A DNA stretch of 64,000 bases from Spinacia oleracea (GCF_020520425.1 NC_079491.1:22001449-22065448); one strand, 5' to 3'. Shown: positions 32,201 to 44,467, numbered from the stretch's first letter. Notes: a model not told the origin generated them from the letters alone. Numbers and translations are program-made.

Positions 32201-34340
32201 AATAGTATGGCCATGTTACGAGAAGAAATCCAAACGACACTGTGAGGGTTACCAAATTCACCCCACCCCCAAGATATGACCTAAATGGTGATTTCATCAG
32301 CACTAAGCCAGTCCACTGTCAGCATTTACTGTGGGAGGTGGGAGGTGGGAGAAACATTTTCTTGTTATACAAAGATGACTAAGGTACCGTTCTCTTCACC
32401 TGAATTATCTTATCTTATTGGCCCTTATTGGAAGTTATAAAAAGTATCGTTTGAACTTATTGACCCTTATCTTATCTTATCTTATCTTATCTTATCTTAT
32501 AAAAACTTATCTATATTATCTTATCTGAACTTATTGACCTTATTTTATCTTATCTTATTAGACCTGAAATAAGTGAAATAAGGTGAAGAGAACAGAGCCT
32601 AACAATTGCACATCAGAGAGCAAAGGCAAGAAGTTGACCAACGTAACCCTACCGTAGAAGTGAACTCCGGCCTTACATTTCTAACATTTCTAACAGAAGG
32701 AAACTCCAACTAAGTTCCAAGGAAATTTTCAAATTTCTTTTCAATGCTTCATTCTTTCATCTTTGCTTATCTAATGGCTAAGAAGAGTTCTAACTTCTAA
32801 GTTCTAACATGTTCAACTGTTTGTACACAATGAATTAGACCTCTATAATACAAAAAGAAGTTGTATTTAACAATAACCATGCATCCACCCTCACTACCTT
32901 CCATCCATGATAATAAACAGGATTTTTTTTAATAATGCATGATTGTACTGATCAAAATTAGAAACATTTACTTTGTTTAAAGTATTTATTACTGCATCGT
33001 ATATATTTAACATAATCATACTTCCTCCATCCTGTTTTAAATGACACAATCTGACTTTTGACACTATTCATATAATTTACTTTAACTATCAATTGTGATT
33101 TATACTTAAGAAAAATATAGTCATGTGGGGTCGTGTTATAATCGTCTCATTGTATAGATTTATAATTTTTACCCATTGTTAATTAAGGATATTAATGGTT
33201 GAAATATTGCATTGGCAAACGTGACAAAAAAAATTATGTCATCTAAATAAGAACGGAGGAAGTACATAACAACTAGTAAGTATGGTAAACTTGGAGCTAC
33301 ATTTTGAGAACCAAAAAGAACTTAGGGCAAAGATTGGGGCAAGATTAGTGGAAAATTAAGTGGAAGAGAATGAAATTAATGTAAAGGAACAAGAAGCACG
33401 AGGGATAGAATTGGTTCTATAAACACACACCCGTTTTAGTGAAAGCTCTAAGAGAGACTACATCAGAGAAATCCCTTGATTAGTTTGTTTGTTAGGCATA
33501 CCCATATTGTAGAAATAACTAATAAGTGTTATTGGTTGTGAGATTAATTCTCTCCCTATTTTGTGGGGAAGCATTAATCATAGAGCAAGAGGAGCTGTAG
33601 GAAAGTAAATAATGTGCGTCATTGTTTTTTAGAGAACATTCCTTATTTAGCATTCCTAATTTAGCACTTATGTGATTATATAACGCTTAAGTTGTAGTGT
33701 AGAATTCAATACACATCATAAAATCTTAGTTTTTTAAGAAAAACTTATTTTTCTTACGTTACATTTATTATTTACTTCAGAAGGGTTGTTTGTTTATCCA
33801 CAAAATATTATTTATTTGTGAGGTATAAATTTCATATTATCCAGTAGAAGCCAAATTTTCGCCGCTAGCTATAAGACATATATTTTCCATGACAATTTCT
33901 AATATCCTTAATGTATTCCACCTTCACCATTAAGAAGCTAACCGCGGCATTAAGACCATACCAATCCCCAGAATTTTTCCCTCCACGAACTACAACCTCC
34001 ATGATAAGCACAAAACATGGCATTACAAGTCCTAAGTCCTAACACATTTAAATACATTCATTATTTGACAATGAAACCGCAATTAGTATAATCAAACAAG
34101 ATTTCAAAACAATGAACTAAGTTGAACAAGCACTCAAGCATTAACCTCGAGTTACATCAAACCCTAAATTAAGCCAGAAAAAGAAAAAAAGTGAAGAATG
34201 GATGTATACCAGAAAGCAGTGTAGGAGGAGAATCCAGCAGCTAAAGCCATAAAACCAATTGAAGCAGCAGCAAATCCACACTGCCCAACTCTTAACATTA
34301 ATCCAGTCTTGGTCCCTGGACTTCCTACTACATCCTTCAT
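26215..34340 (-). CDS. CASPL5B: CASP-like protein, 5B type (153 aa, three exons)
   Basis: Four-helix membrane protein of the CASP-like (DUF588/MARVEL-type) family; CASPs scaffold the Casparian strip membrane domain, while 5B members have broader and poorly known roles. Exon 1 is 34210-34340 ([20 protein letters not shown], ...SSYTAF), exon 2 is 27585-27717 ([30 protein letters not shown]) and exon 3 is 26215-26412 ([20 protein letters not shown], ...[20 protein letters not shown] then a stop). Donors CTG/GTATAC and TGG/GTACGT and acceptors TTCAG/T and AGCAG/GTG keep phase; the split codon at exon 1-2 gives Cys. The frame opens further upstream only with GTG; the family starts with MKD, so ATG 34340 was chosen. 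Intron 1 is about 6.5 kb and holds two MITEs; intron 2 is about 1.17 kb and holds a SINE piece. Likely functional. Confidence 0.93.
26765..26875 (-). mobile_element. SINE 3' fragment in CASPL intron 2
   Basis: Read on the minus strand: GGGTAAGGTTGCCTACG, then ACCCCCCTACCCCGC, GGGAGCC, GGCACTGGGGTAACGATAAT. This word order matches the 3' body of widespread plant TS/Au-type SINEs. Boxes A and B are not clear, so it is a fragment or an older copy. Confidence 0.6.
32383..32599. mobile_element. PIF/Harbinger-like MITE with (TTATC)n interior
   Basis: 217 bp, terminal repeats GGTACCGTTCTCTTCACC and (inverted) GGCTCTGTTCTCTTCACC, flanked by TAA on both sides. The interior has expanded into TTATC pentamers (about 32468-32500). 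Confidence 0.75.
33021..33262. mobile_element. Stowaway MITE in CASPL intron 1
   Basis: 242 bp, ends CTTCCTCCATCCTG and (inverted) CTTCCTCCGTTCTT, inner repeat TTTTAAATGACA against GTCATCTAAAT, flanked by the TA target dinucleotide. Confidence 0.9.
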
Positions 34341-34679
34341 CTCGTCTTCCACACTATCTTTCTCTCTCCTCCACTCAACCCACCCAGAAAAAGTAGCCTA
34401 GATTTCGAAATTCCTCATCTCAAACAAACAAAAAAGTCGGTTCTTCAACAATGTTGTACTCAATCGACAAAATTGGAAATGGTGAAAGAAGGTGTGAGAT
34501 TTTTGTGAGGTTTGTTCTGGTAATTGTTGAATTGGGGATGGAAAAAGTAGTGAAAAAAATGAAGGAATTGTGAAATTAAAATTGTGGATATAATAATATT
34601 AATAATTACAGTCGTTTTTATTCTTTGACCATCGAACATATTATACATCATATTATCATAGATGGACCTGGTAAAACGG

Positions 34680-34983
34680 ACAAATACGATTAACCCGATT
34701 CGTTACTTGATTTTGAACCAAAGTTAACCCAAAATCCAAAAGTGATCTGAACTAAAACCGAAACACATCTGAAATTGATATGACCAGATACCCGAATTGA
34801 CTCAAATCAAGTAACCGAACTGAATCAACCCGAACCAGAATAACTGAACCGAATTGACCCGAACCAAAATAACCAAACCGAATTGACCCAAATCGTTCGG
34901 CCCCAGTTATTAGCTAGTTTTCTATATCATGACCTAATCTAACCCAAAAACGATCTAATCCGAAAAAAAAACCTAACTAACCC
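34680..34983. repeat. CCGAACC-rich degenerate repeat, left part
   Basis: Dense in ACCGAA, ACCCGAA and CTGAACC words. It continues beyond the copia insertion at 40343-40520, so the retroelement landed inside it. It resembles the interior of the GACCCGA-rich hAT-type MITE at 47478-48005, but no ends are defined. Confidence 0.5.
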
Positions 34984-35371
34984 TGTCAGAATTCTCCTTC
35001 TAGGATGAATTCTGTCTTAGAAAAGATTAAGAGAAAGAGAGAATGTTTGTATTATTGAATGTTGAAATGTATTTCAATGATCAATCAGTATATATACAGC
35101 TTTGCTAGCTACATTTAGTGATGTGTTTAAACCAATAGGAATGCTTGGTTTGTACACCTCAGGTTATACACAAGATATCATTACATGAATCATAAATATG
35201 CAGCTCTAACAACCTCCTGATTTCAAGGGAAATCAGTTAGGAAATCTTCTAGAAGCTTGCTTGGACTTTAGAGCATTGATGTGGCTGTTGCTGTTGTTGC
35301 TGTGCTGATGTATGGCTGCATTGCTTACGTGGAATGATTGATCAGCATGCTGGCAATGCTGTAAACCAACA
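34984..35371 (-). repeat. copia 3' LTR
   Basis: 388 bp, paired with 39955-40342. The polyprotein frame runs about 135 bases into it before a stop at 35233. Confidence 0.95.
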
Positions 35372-38300
35372 CCCCCCCTCAAACTAGACACAGGGAAGGT
35401 ATGAACCATGCCTAGTTTGCTAGATAGATTTCTGTGTTGAGCACCAGGAAGGAATTTAGTGAAGAGATCAGCAAGCTGATTTTGAGTGGGAAGATAACTT
35501 AATTGGAGTAAACCATCCAATACCTTATCCCTAGTGAAATGACAATCCACTTCAATGTGTTTTGTCCTTTCATGAAAGATGGGATTGGTAGCTATGTGTA
35601 TGGCAGATTGGTTGTCACAATGCAGAACAACTGGCTTGAGATCAGTGACACCTAGTTCTTCAAGTAAACGAATGATCCAAGTCACTTCACTAGCAGCATG
35701 AGACATTGCTCTATACTCAGCTTCAGAGGAACTCTTAGAAATAGTAGATTGCTTCTTGGATTTCCAACTGATAGGTGAGTTGCCTAGAAGAAGAACATAC
35801 CCTGTGACAGATCTTCTTGTAGTAGGGCAAGCAGCCCAGTCTGAATCAGAAAATGCTTGGAGAGTAAGTTTGTCAGTTGCTTTCAACAAAATCCCTTGAC
35901 CAGCAGTGCTATTAATATATCTAAGAGTGTGAGAGAGAGCATCAATATGCTGGTACTTGGGAGAATGCATGAATTGGCTGAGAGTTTGAACAGCAAAAGA
36001 TATATCAGGTCTAGTATGAGTTAGAAAATTCAGTTTCCCTACATAGCACCTGTAGAGTTCAGCATTGGGATAATCTTCACCTTCATTAGAGAGCTTAAGA
36101 TTGAGTGGAAAGGGGGTGACAGCAGGCTTAGATATATCCAACTCACAATCTTGAAGTAACTCTTTGGTATACTTCTTCTGTGTGAGAATGTATCCTTCAG
36201 TTGTATGACTGACTTCAATCCCAAGGAAGAAATTAAGAACACCAAGATCTTTGATGCTAAAAGTATATATGGTGAAGATGGTTCTTTAGATCAGTAATGA
36301 CAGATTCATTAGACCTAGTGATGATGATATCATCAACATAAACTGCAACCACAGTGATATCTGATGAAGTGTTCTTAATAAACAATGAATAGTCATTCTT
36401 GGATTGGTGAAAACCTTGAGACTTGAGTTCTTGGTGGAGTCTAGCAAACCACTGTCTTGATGCCTGCTTAAGACCATATAGAGATTTATTAAGTTTGCAA
36501 ACAAAACCAGGAGGAGCTGTCACGCCTTCAGGCACCTTCATGTAAACCTCTTCATCAAGTGTGCCATGGAGAAAAGCATTGTTTATGTCCAGCTGAAACA
36601 ATTTCCAGTTTCTGCTAGCAGCAAGACTAATCAAACATCTGACAGTGGACATTTTTACCACAGGAGAGAAAGTTTCATGGTAATCTATGCCATATTTTTG
36701 GGTAAAACCCTTAGCAACCAACCTAGCCTTATATCTTTCAACTGATCCATCAGCATTTTTCTTTATTCTGTAGACCCACTTAGAACCAATTGCCTTCTTT
36801 CCTTTAGGAAGCAGAACAAAATCCCATGTTTTATTGTTTTGGAGAGCTGTGATTTCCTTGTCCATAGCTTCAATCCACTGAGAATTCTTTGCTGCTTCAG
36901 AATAAGTAGTTGGTTCAATTAACTCCATATGAGCAGCAACTAACATTTTGTGATGCATAGGTAAACTGTCATAAGCAACTAAATTGCACCAGTGTCTGGT
37001 AAGCTTTTGACAAACAAAATCTTTCAAGTGAGATGGAGGTTTGGAGGGTCTAGTGGATTTTCTTGGTGTTGGTGGACTATGTGTTGGTGAGACATGGTTT
37101 GTTGGTGAGGTAGAATTGTATGTGTCTGGTGTAGAAGATAAGGGTGTACTAGAAGATTGTTGATTGGTTTCTGAAAGAGTTTGTGAAGGAGAATCAGTAT
37201 AAGTATGTGGATGGGGTTGAGAGATATCTGTTGAACACAATTCTAAAGTATAAGGTGTAACAACACGTAAGAAAAAATGATTAGAATAGGCTAGATCAGG
37301 TGTAGTTGAAAAATGAAAAGGGAAGTGATGTTCATGAAAAATAATGTCTCTAGTCACAACAAATTTCTTTGTGACAAGGTTAAGGACCTTATAAGCTTTT
37401 TGATGTGGAGGATAACCAAGCAACACACATGGAACTGCTCTAGGATCAAACTTTGACCTATGAATGGTAGGAGTGCTGATGAAACATAGACATCCAAACA
37501 CCCTCAAATGAGACAGATCAGGTGGTTTATGAAACAATCTTTCATAAGGAGTGATGAAATTAATACTTTTCAATGGCATCCTATTGATCAAATAGGTGGC
37601 AGTGAGAACACAATCACTCCAGTATTTATCAGGGAGTTTGGATTGAAAAGAAAGAGCCCTTGCAGTCTCCAAAAGGTGTTTGTGTTTTCTTTCAACAACA
37701 CCATTTTGCTGTGGTGTATAACTACAGCTCTTTTGATGAACAATGCCTCTTTTTAAAAACAGAAGTCTCATATCTCCTTCAGTTAAGTCAAGAGCATTAT
37801 CAGATCTGATTTGCTTAACTGTATAACCAAACTGATTCTCAACATACAAAAGAAAATCATGCATTATTTTGACAGAATCAGTCTTATTTCTCATTAAATG
37901 AGTCCAGGTCATCCTGGTGTAATCATCCACAATGGTGAGGAATTGATTACATTTAGTAGTATCATACACAGAGTAGGGACCCCAAACATCTATATGTAAC
38001 AACTCAAAAGGTTGAACTGTTTTAATGCTGCTTACAGAAAAGGGAAATCTGGACTGTTTAGCTAAGGGGCATATCTGACAAAAACACTCAGCTAAACATC
38101 CTTTAACATCAACTCCTCTGATATTCTTTATTTTTCCAAATGACATATATCCAAGTCTAAGGTGCCATAATTTTGCTTCTTCCACTTTAGACACAGTTGA
38201 GAGAGCTTGATTATTGATCATTGAATTGTTGTCAGAATTTAGCAAATCTTTATTGAAACTGTATAGGCCTTTGTCCAATCTACCAAGCAGAGTATGCTTG

Positions 38301-39757
38301 TTCTTGGAAAGGTCCTGTGCAAAACATTCATTAGTTGTAAATGATATTGAACATTGATCATCACAGCACAGCTTGGAAACAGAAATTAAATTGAACTGGA
38401 ACCCTGGAACATGCAGTACACCTTTCAGAATGATTGTGCCTAGATCAACTTCTCCTTTATGTGTAACTGTGAGTTCTGTGCCATCAGGAATGGTGATAGT
38501 GTGCAATTTATCATTTACTGATTCAATACTACTGAACATAGCCAAATCTGAGCACATGTGATCACTTGCCCCACTGTCTAATATCCACTTAGTTTTGAAA
38601 TTAGACAAAAGACAGAAAGTACCTCTCAAATGAGTGCTGGTTGCTAAGCCAAGAGAACTAGAGCCATTATGTTCAGCTTGATTAGCAACCTTCTGATTAT
38701 TTAGAAAATTCATCAGTTGATCATATTGTTCTTGAGTAAAAGTTGCATGGACAGTGCCTTGTTCTGCATTTCCTGTTGCATCCTTTTCAGCAAATTCTTC
38801 TAAGTGTGCAGCAGCTGCCACTCTTTTTCCTTTTCCCTTAAAATCTTTAGGATAGCCATGTAATTTCCAACACTTGTCAACTGTGTGGTTTTTCATTTTG
38901 CAGTGTTCACAGTATAAGCTATTCCTTGTGTAAGTGAAGTTTCTTGAAGTATTTCCTCCACTCAGATTCTGTGAACCAAAAGATGAAGTATATTGTGGCT
39001 TGTATGCTTTATTTTCAGTGAATTTTCTGGCAGCAAAAATTGTAGATTCCAAACCATGACTTCTACTGCTGTTGACTTCTTTATGTTGCTCTTCTTGAAG
39101 AAGAAGTCCATAAGCTCTTGATATTGTTGGCAAAGGTGTCATCATCAGAATGGTGCTTTTGGAATGATCATACTTTTCGTTCAATTTCATCAAGAATTGA
39201 ATAAGTCTTTGATCCTGTTGAGACTTCAGAAGTTTCTGAGTTAGAGTGCAATTACAACCTGTGCAAACACAAGATGGTAAAGGATCTAGGCCATCAAGTT
39301 GGTCCCATAACAACTTAATCTTAGTGAAAAAACTTGAAATCTGTTCATCATCTTCCTGATTCAAGTCATATAGCTTCTGTTGTACTGAGAAAAGCTGTGG
39401 TCCTGATGATTGACAAAATCTTTCCCCTAAATCCAACCATATCTCTCTAGCTGTTTTAAGATACAACACACTTCTAGCAATAGAAGGTTCTAATGAAGCT
39501 AAAATCCAGGAAATCACCAAATCATTGCACCTGTTCCATATTCTGAAATTTGCAGAGTTTGAAGCTGGTTGGTTGAGGCTTCCATCAACAAAACATAGTT
39601 TGTTTCTTGCTGAGAGTGCTATCATCATAGACCTTTTCCAGTCATTGAAGCATTTTCCATCGAAGATGATGCTGACTAACTTGGATGCATTAAGATCATT
39701 GTTGCTTAAGTAGTAAGCTGAATTAGGATTGATTGAAGGTTCTTCTTGATCAGGCAT
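35233..39757 (-). pseudogene. copia gag-pol polyprotein, one frameshift
   Basis: Minus strand, first ATG at 39757 (MPDQEEPS); the frame is open further up only with TTG. In order: gag with a copia-type N-terminal domain; zinc knuckle CEHCKMKNHTVDKC; protease WILDSGASDHMC; integrase zinc finger (HLRLGYMS ... CQIC) and catalytic core (HIDVWGP, RSDNA, GVVERKH); RT (KARLVAKGFTQKYGIDYHET, NNAFLHG, SLYGLKQASRQW, YVDD). The first frame stops at 36257. Just before it an AT-repeat (36263-36270) appears to carry four extra bases; RNase H (FSDSDWAACPTTRRSVTGY, SSSEAEYRA, LADLFTKFLP) continues in the next frame to a stop at 35233. All other catalytic motifs look intact. The break would prevent a full polyprotein, so the copy is probably dead but recently so. 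Confidence 0.95.
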
Positions 39758-39942
39758 AGTGAAATTTGAGATTCTTGAGTAAATTTTCAAGAATTTGAAT
39801 CAAACTAAAACAAAAAACCTCGAACAATTCAAGAAATTGATCAAGCAAATCAGCTGATTGAAACAATCTGAATCAAGCTGGCTGATTAATCAGAGAATAG
39901 AAAGAGATTTTGCGGAAAATTTGAGCAGGATCTATTGATAAT

Positions 39943-39954
39943 GCTCTGATACCA
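39943..39954 (-). other. copia primer-binding site
   Basis: TGGTATCAGAGC directly next to the 5' LTR, complementary to the 3' end of initiator methionine tRNA. Confidence 0.9.
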
Positions 39955-40342
39955 TGTCAGAATTCTCCTTCTAGGATGAATTCTGTCTTAGAAAAGATTA
40001 AGAGAAAGAGAGAATGTTTGTATTATTGAATGTTGAAATGTATTACAATGATCAATCAGTATATATACAGCTTTGCTAGCTACATTTAGTGATGTGTTTA
40101 AACCAATAGGAATGCTTGGCTTGTACACCTCAGGTTATACACAAGATATCATTACATGAATCATAAATATGCAGCTCTAACAACCTCCTGATTTCAAGGG
40201 AAATCAGTTAGGAAATCTTCTAGAAGCTTGCTTGGACTTTAGAGCATTGATGTGGTTGTTGCTGTTGTTGCTGTGTTGATGTATGGCTGCATTGCTTACG
40301 TGGAATGATTGATCAGCATGCTGGCAATGCTGTAAACCAACA
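39955..40342 (-). repeat. copia 5' LTR
   Basis: 388 bp, same length as the 3' LTR with about four substitutions between them. Confidence 0.95.
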
Positions 40343-41313
40343 AACCCGTAAAATTCGATCCGTGTGAACTAACTCGATATGACCCTACCCGAGACCAGAA
40401 TCTTAACTGGTACCAAACCCGACCGGACCATGCATGAAACGAATTGTACCAGAATGGACCCGGGCCAAATCCATATCCAGCCTGAAGTAGGAGTTACCAA
40501 AAATAACCCGAAATGAATTGATCTTATCCAAAACTTTTCTAAATAAATCGTTTTTCAAGTCTAATCATAGATCATGATATCTACTACAATATTTAAAGGG
40601 AAACAAAAAGTGGGGCACATGTGGATCTTGAAAATTTTTATGAGGGGAGACAAGTAAAAATATTAAGCAATATAAAATAAAATATATACAATTATACTCA
40701 AATTTTATGGGAGTTGGAATAAAAACCACAATATGGAAAATTTCGTAGGGGGCCAGGCCCACCAAGACCAGGGAAATTAGCCATTCGTTGGTAGTAAGGG
40801 CACAAAGAAGATATAAGTTTGATGAAGGATATAATCTCTTCCCCTACTCCATAATATAATATAATAAGAGGGTGATGATCATATTCCTGATATTCCTCTT
40901 AAAAACCCATCTCGACCTCCAACACCCAACCGAGAGGGTAATCTGCTTCTAACAATCTTAAATAATGAGCAACTACAAGATGATTCTATAATATCTAACC
41001 CAAGATCATAATCAAATGAATCTACCCCTATAAGGTATAGTCCTACTTCTATTAACACTGAAAAAACTGATAAGATAATCAGATATAGTAAAAGGTCTAT
41101 TCGCTGAAACTAGGGAGAGTCGAAGGGTACCATTTGATTCTCACTACAAAACACTTGCTTAGGAATAGAATTTTCATTAGTATCTTAAATAGTGTGAATG
41201 GATCTTTTAGAGTCTATTTCTAGGCAAGTGGATATGATCATAATCGATATTAACAACACTCTAAATGCTACCTATAATGCATTGACTAGAAGCATGACAA
41301 CAAAGGTCGTATC
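40343..41313. other. CCGAACC-rich repeat (right part) and unassigned sequence
   Basis: The first ~180 bases complete the repeat at 34680-34983. From 40900 to 41310 there are weak hints of decayed retroelement coding (Pro/Asn-rich frame, then a 60-residue frame at 41198-41380 that enters the following LTR), but no motif is recognisable. Confidence 0.35.
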
Positions 41314-42042
41314 TGTTGACCCTAAAGTTTTGATGATGACAAAGCAAACTCCTGACAATTGGTTAAGTTATGTTGCATAATAGGTTCCGAGATCCTTAGA
41401 GGGATAATGCTAAGTTAAGGAGATCCTGAGTTGGATAAACTAAGCAACGTGGAATATAAGCAAGTAATTGATCCATGTCAGACACTACATTGAAGATATA
41501 ATCATTAAGCAAGTTTACAAAGGCGAGATCCTTAGGCGAGTTCCTAAGGCGAGATCCTCATATATTATGTGGATCCTCGATGTTCCAGAGAAGGAACAAA
41601 TTGGGAAGACTTCGAGTGAAGCTTCTAAAGGTGCAACATGAAGACTACAACATATGAGTTTATGTTTAGGATTTATGTAAGTATTTAATATTGTTTATAC
41701 GTAATTTGGAACGAAAGGAACCTAAGTATTTTGGTACGTTTTAAATTGAAATATATTAACTGTAATTATAAAAGAGTTTTAAGTTGGAAAATCTTTGTTA
41801 ATAAATAAAATGAATTTAATTAATAAATGTAAACATAGGATTCTGTTTTCATTCTCCTTGTTTCTCAAGTAAAAGATTTTCCATGATCCTTAAAACTCTC
41901 CCACGTATTTCTGTTTAAACGTGCAAGTAGTGTTTTGATTTGGTCTCCCTGTTTCTCTCCAACTATGCCCATGTTACTGAGCAGTAACAGTTAGTGGGTA
42001 GTTGAGGAGAACATGGGTACCCAATCTTAGGTAAAACTCTCC

Positions 42043-42051
42043 TATAAAAGG
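42043..42051 (+). promoter_or_regulatory. TATA box in copia-type LTR
   Basis: TATAAAAGG, with a transcription start expected near 42075. Confidence 0.55.
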
Positions 42052-42244
42052 AGAAGAGTTTTGGCTTTTCAAAACACAACTGATTTCTAGAAAATCTATC
42101 TTAAAGAGCTTAAACGTTTTAAAAGAATCAGTTGGCAAAATAGAGTGTTCCTTGAGTTCCTTATTATTATAAGCTTTATTACGTACTAGAATCTATCTAT
42201 CATATTGTATTTTGGGTTTAAGGATTGAGTGATCCTTGAGTGAT

Positions 42245-42368
42245 TTAGAGTTAAGTCAAAGAGAGAAAGAGCGACTAAGAGTTTAGTCAAAGAGAGAAAC
42301 AGTGACTTAGAGTTAAGTCAAAGAGAAAAGGAGCGACTTAGAGTTAAGTCAGAGAGAGAAAGAGTAGC
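42245..42368. repeat. 31-bp tandem repeat, four units
   Basis: Units of the form TTAGAGTTAAGTCAAAGAGA then (g/a)aaggagcgac. They lie in the transcribed part of the LTR. Confidence 0.9.
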
Positions 42369-42765
42369 ACAGTAATCGAAGGGGATTGTTGTGGGGAACT
42401 CGTGTTCGAGAGGAACTCGAGTTAAAGAGTGTATTTGTAATAGAGTTATTGCATTAATACAAAAGAGTAGTGAGGTTCTTCTTGATTAGAGTCAAGAAGG
42501 TTCCTCCGTTTTATATCTTTCTTCGCTCATTGTTCTCAGTCTCTTTATTGTTTAAATTCCGCAAGAAACTTACTCAAGTTCCCAAGAAACAATTCACCCC
42601 CCCTTCTTGTCAAGTGTTCCTACTGAACTGAAATGAACCGTCGTCATGGATATACCTTCTAGTTCAAGAGCACCTGAAGTAATTTGTAGCCTCCCTTCCA
42701 TTACTCAGACACAAGGAAATTTCTACCTTGGCACTATATAACGACAAAAGGTCTTGCGCGTATAA

Positions 42766-42994
42766 GGTGTACAATAAATTTATTATACATCAAGATAACT
42801 TTTAGCCGTTTTTTTGTAACTTTAACCTAATTTTGATTAACTTTTATATTAGTTAAAAAAAAATTGATAGAAATTGTTAAATGATTAATTTTATACACTA
42901 TTAGTGGTAAATAGATAACTTTTACATATATAAGCTTAACTTTTATACATTTTGAGTTAACTTTTACTTCGGTGTACAATATTTATTGTACACC
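42766..42994. mobile_element. MITE with GGTGTACAATAAAT terminal repeats
   Basis: Left end GGTGTACAATAAATTTATTA, right end (inverted) GGTGTACAATAAATATTGTA. Inner parts (aagataactttt, aagtaaaagtta) also pair. No clear target duplication. Superfamily not assigned. Confidence 0.65.
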
Positions 42995-43549
42995 CTTTGT
43001 GGGATTGAAAATCATAAAAGGAACAAAAGGCTAAGAAACGGGTTGGATTCAAACTGGCAACCCCGCATAGGAATGTCAACAAGCCGAAACGAGCCGCTAA
43101 GTTTAATTGGGGTTATTATATTACCCGAACTTTCACTCGAGCCTAGATAATATGCCTTGGCAAGGATCTCCATGATGACTGACACAATTCACGTTTAATA
43201 TGTGTTTGATGCGGAAAAAAATATATTTAGATTTCGTAACCTAAGCTCATGATACCATGTTAAATATTAAACAAAGTCTGAATATTATTAATCTAAGTTG
43301 CGGTACTTATAGTACATCAATATGAGAGTATCAAAACTATTAGGACTCTAACTTATACGTAGTACTGCAGTTGCTATGCAATACTAACTCTTCTACCATA
43401 ATAATACTACTGCATATAAGAGTCCTAATTGTATCCTAATTCTATTTCGTAACATAAGCCAACCATTATCATCTAGCGAGTACATATCAAAGTTGCTACA
43501 ATATAAATATTTTATCCACTTTGATGGGCTAGTTTATTTAATAAGTTTA
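42995..43549. other. Unassigned, probably transposon-derived
   Basis: No gene. The sequence near 43070 (gtcaacaagccgaaacgagcc) resembles hAT-type MITE ends. Otherwise nothing is recognised. Confidence 0.35.
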
Positions 43550-44263
43550 TTTTAAGATCGTTTATATCAAAAGTATAAGCCTAATCGACTTGAAAAGTCA
43601 AGGGGGCTAGTTGGCCTTAAAAATCAAGGGGCTAGTCGCCCTAAAAAAGCAAGGGGCCAGTCGGCCAGAAAAAGAAAATTAAATTAATGATTCATCTGCA
43701 TACCCTCGCCTCATAAGCAGGTTACATCGATTATGAAGGGGCTAGTCAAATACTAATAAAGAATCGAAGAACTTGCCGATTCTGCGAACCTTTGCAGATA
43801 CGGGGGCTAGTTGTAACTTGTATGGGATGATTCATTTATTTCAGTGCAATCACAACAGTCTAGACGATTGTACGTACTCTGAGGGGGCAAGTTGTACGTG
43901 ATACTCCCGTGGCCCAATCTAAGTACAAGAATAACACACTCCATAAAATGGGCCCAAAGTGTATATGGGCCAAGGCCCAAGTCCATGACCTAATATTCTA
44001 CAAACTCCTATAAATATTCATTTTGGGGGAAAGGTAAATGGGGTTTCTCACTCTCACTCTCCTTTCTCTCTCTATACAATATACCAGTACTAATGTTGGG
44101 CGTCGGAGGACCCGATCCGGGGAACCTCCCCCGGGTAATGTTGGGCGTCGCAGGACCCGATCCGGGTAACCTCCCCCGGGTTTGAGGTTCATCTTGCAGG
44201 AACGCATTTCCACGCTCAAGACCTGAAGGCCCTACCACATCACCCGATTCCCATACCGGTACA
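43550..44263 (+). mobile_element. Ty3/gypsy-type 3' end: spacer, PPT and 371-bp LTR
   Basis: 43550-43880 is non-coding spacer with repeated 'gggggctagt' words. GAGGGGGCAAGT (43881-43892) acts as polypurine tract. An LTR from TGTACGTGATAC (43893) to CCGGTACA (44263) follows, with a TATA box TATAAATA at 44009-44016. The leader holds a 45-bp direct duplication (44092-44181, GGACCCGATCCGGG words). The upstream coding part is lost. Lineage assignment is tentative. Confidence 0.6.
44092..44181. repeat. 45-bp tandem duplication in the LTR
   Basis: Two units beginning AATGTTGGGCGTCG and ending CCTCCCCCGGGT, differing at two positions. Confidence 0.9.
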
Positions 44264-44467
44264 GTAACCTTTAGGGGTGTTTGGTTTGCGGATTTTAGGT
44301 ATGAGGCCATTCTAAACTCATACCATGTGTTTGTTTGAAAAATATAAGAGTTTCAAACTCATACCTCAAACCCCCAAGGTATAGGGTTTAGAAACCTAAG
44401 GTAATGTGGGTATGTCTCATACATTTACTTCAAGTATCAAATAAAAGGAAAAAACCCATCCCTAAAC

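Larger units (their letters stand above)
27718..34209. other. CASPL intron 1 content
   Basis: About 6.5 kb with no supported gene on either strand. Contains a 16-base C run near 30898-30913, a (TTATC)n run inside the MITE at 32383-32599, and a Stowaway MITE at 33021-33262. The rest is AT-rich single-copy-looking sequence. Confidence 0.6.
34984..40342 (-). mobile_element. Ty1/copia LTR retrotransposon, full length
   Basis: 5.36-kb element on the minus strand. LTRs of 388 bp each (5' LTR 39955-40342, 3' LTR 34984-35371) begin TGTTGGTTTACAGC and end GAATTCTGACA; about four differences were counted by eye (about 1%). The 5-bp target duplication AACCC is at 34979-34983 and 40343-40347. The primer-binding site TGGTATCAGAGC (39943-39954) fits initiator methionine tRNA. 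The polypurine tract TTTGAGGGGGGG is at 35372-35383. Domain order gag, protease, integrase, RT, RNase H defines Ty1/copia. At a commonly used plant rate the LTR divergence implies an insertion under about one million years old. Confidence 0.97.
41314..42591 (+). mobile_element. copia-type LTR, single copy
   Basis: Begins TGTTGACCCTAAAGTTTTGA and is followed by AATTCACCCCCCCTTCTTG, both characteristic of plant copia (SIRE-like) LTR edges. TATAAAAGG at 42043-42051 marks the promoter. Downstream, four 31-bp units (42245-42368) form a tandem repeat. No target duplication and no partner LTR are seen; the right boundary is approximate. Confidence 0.6.
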
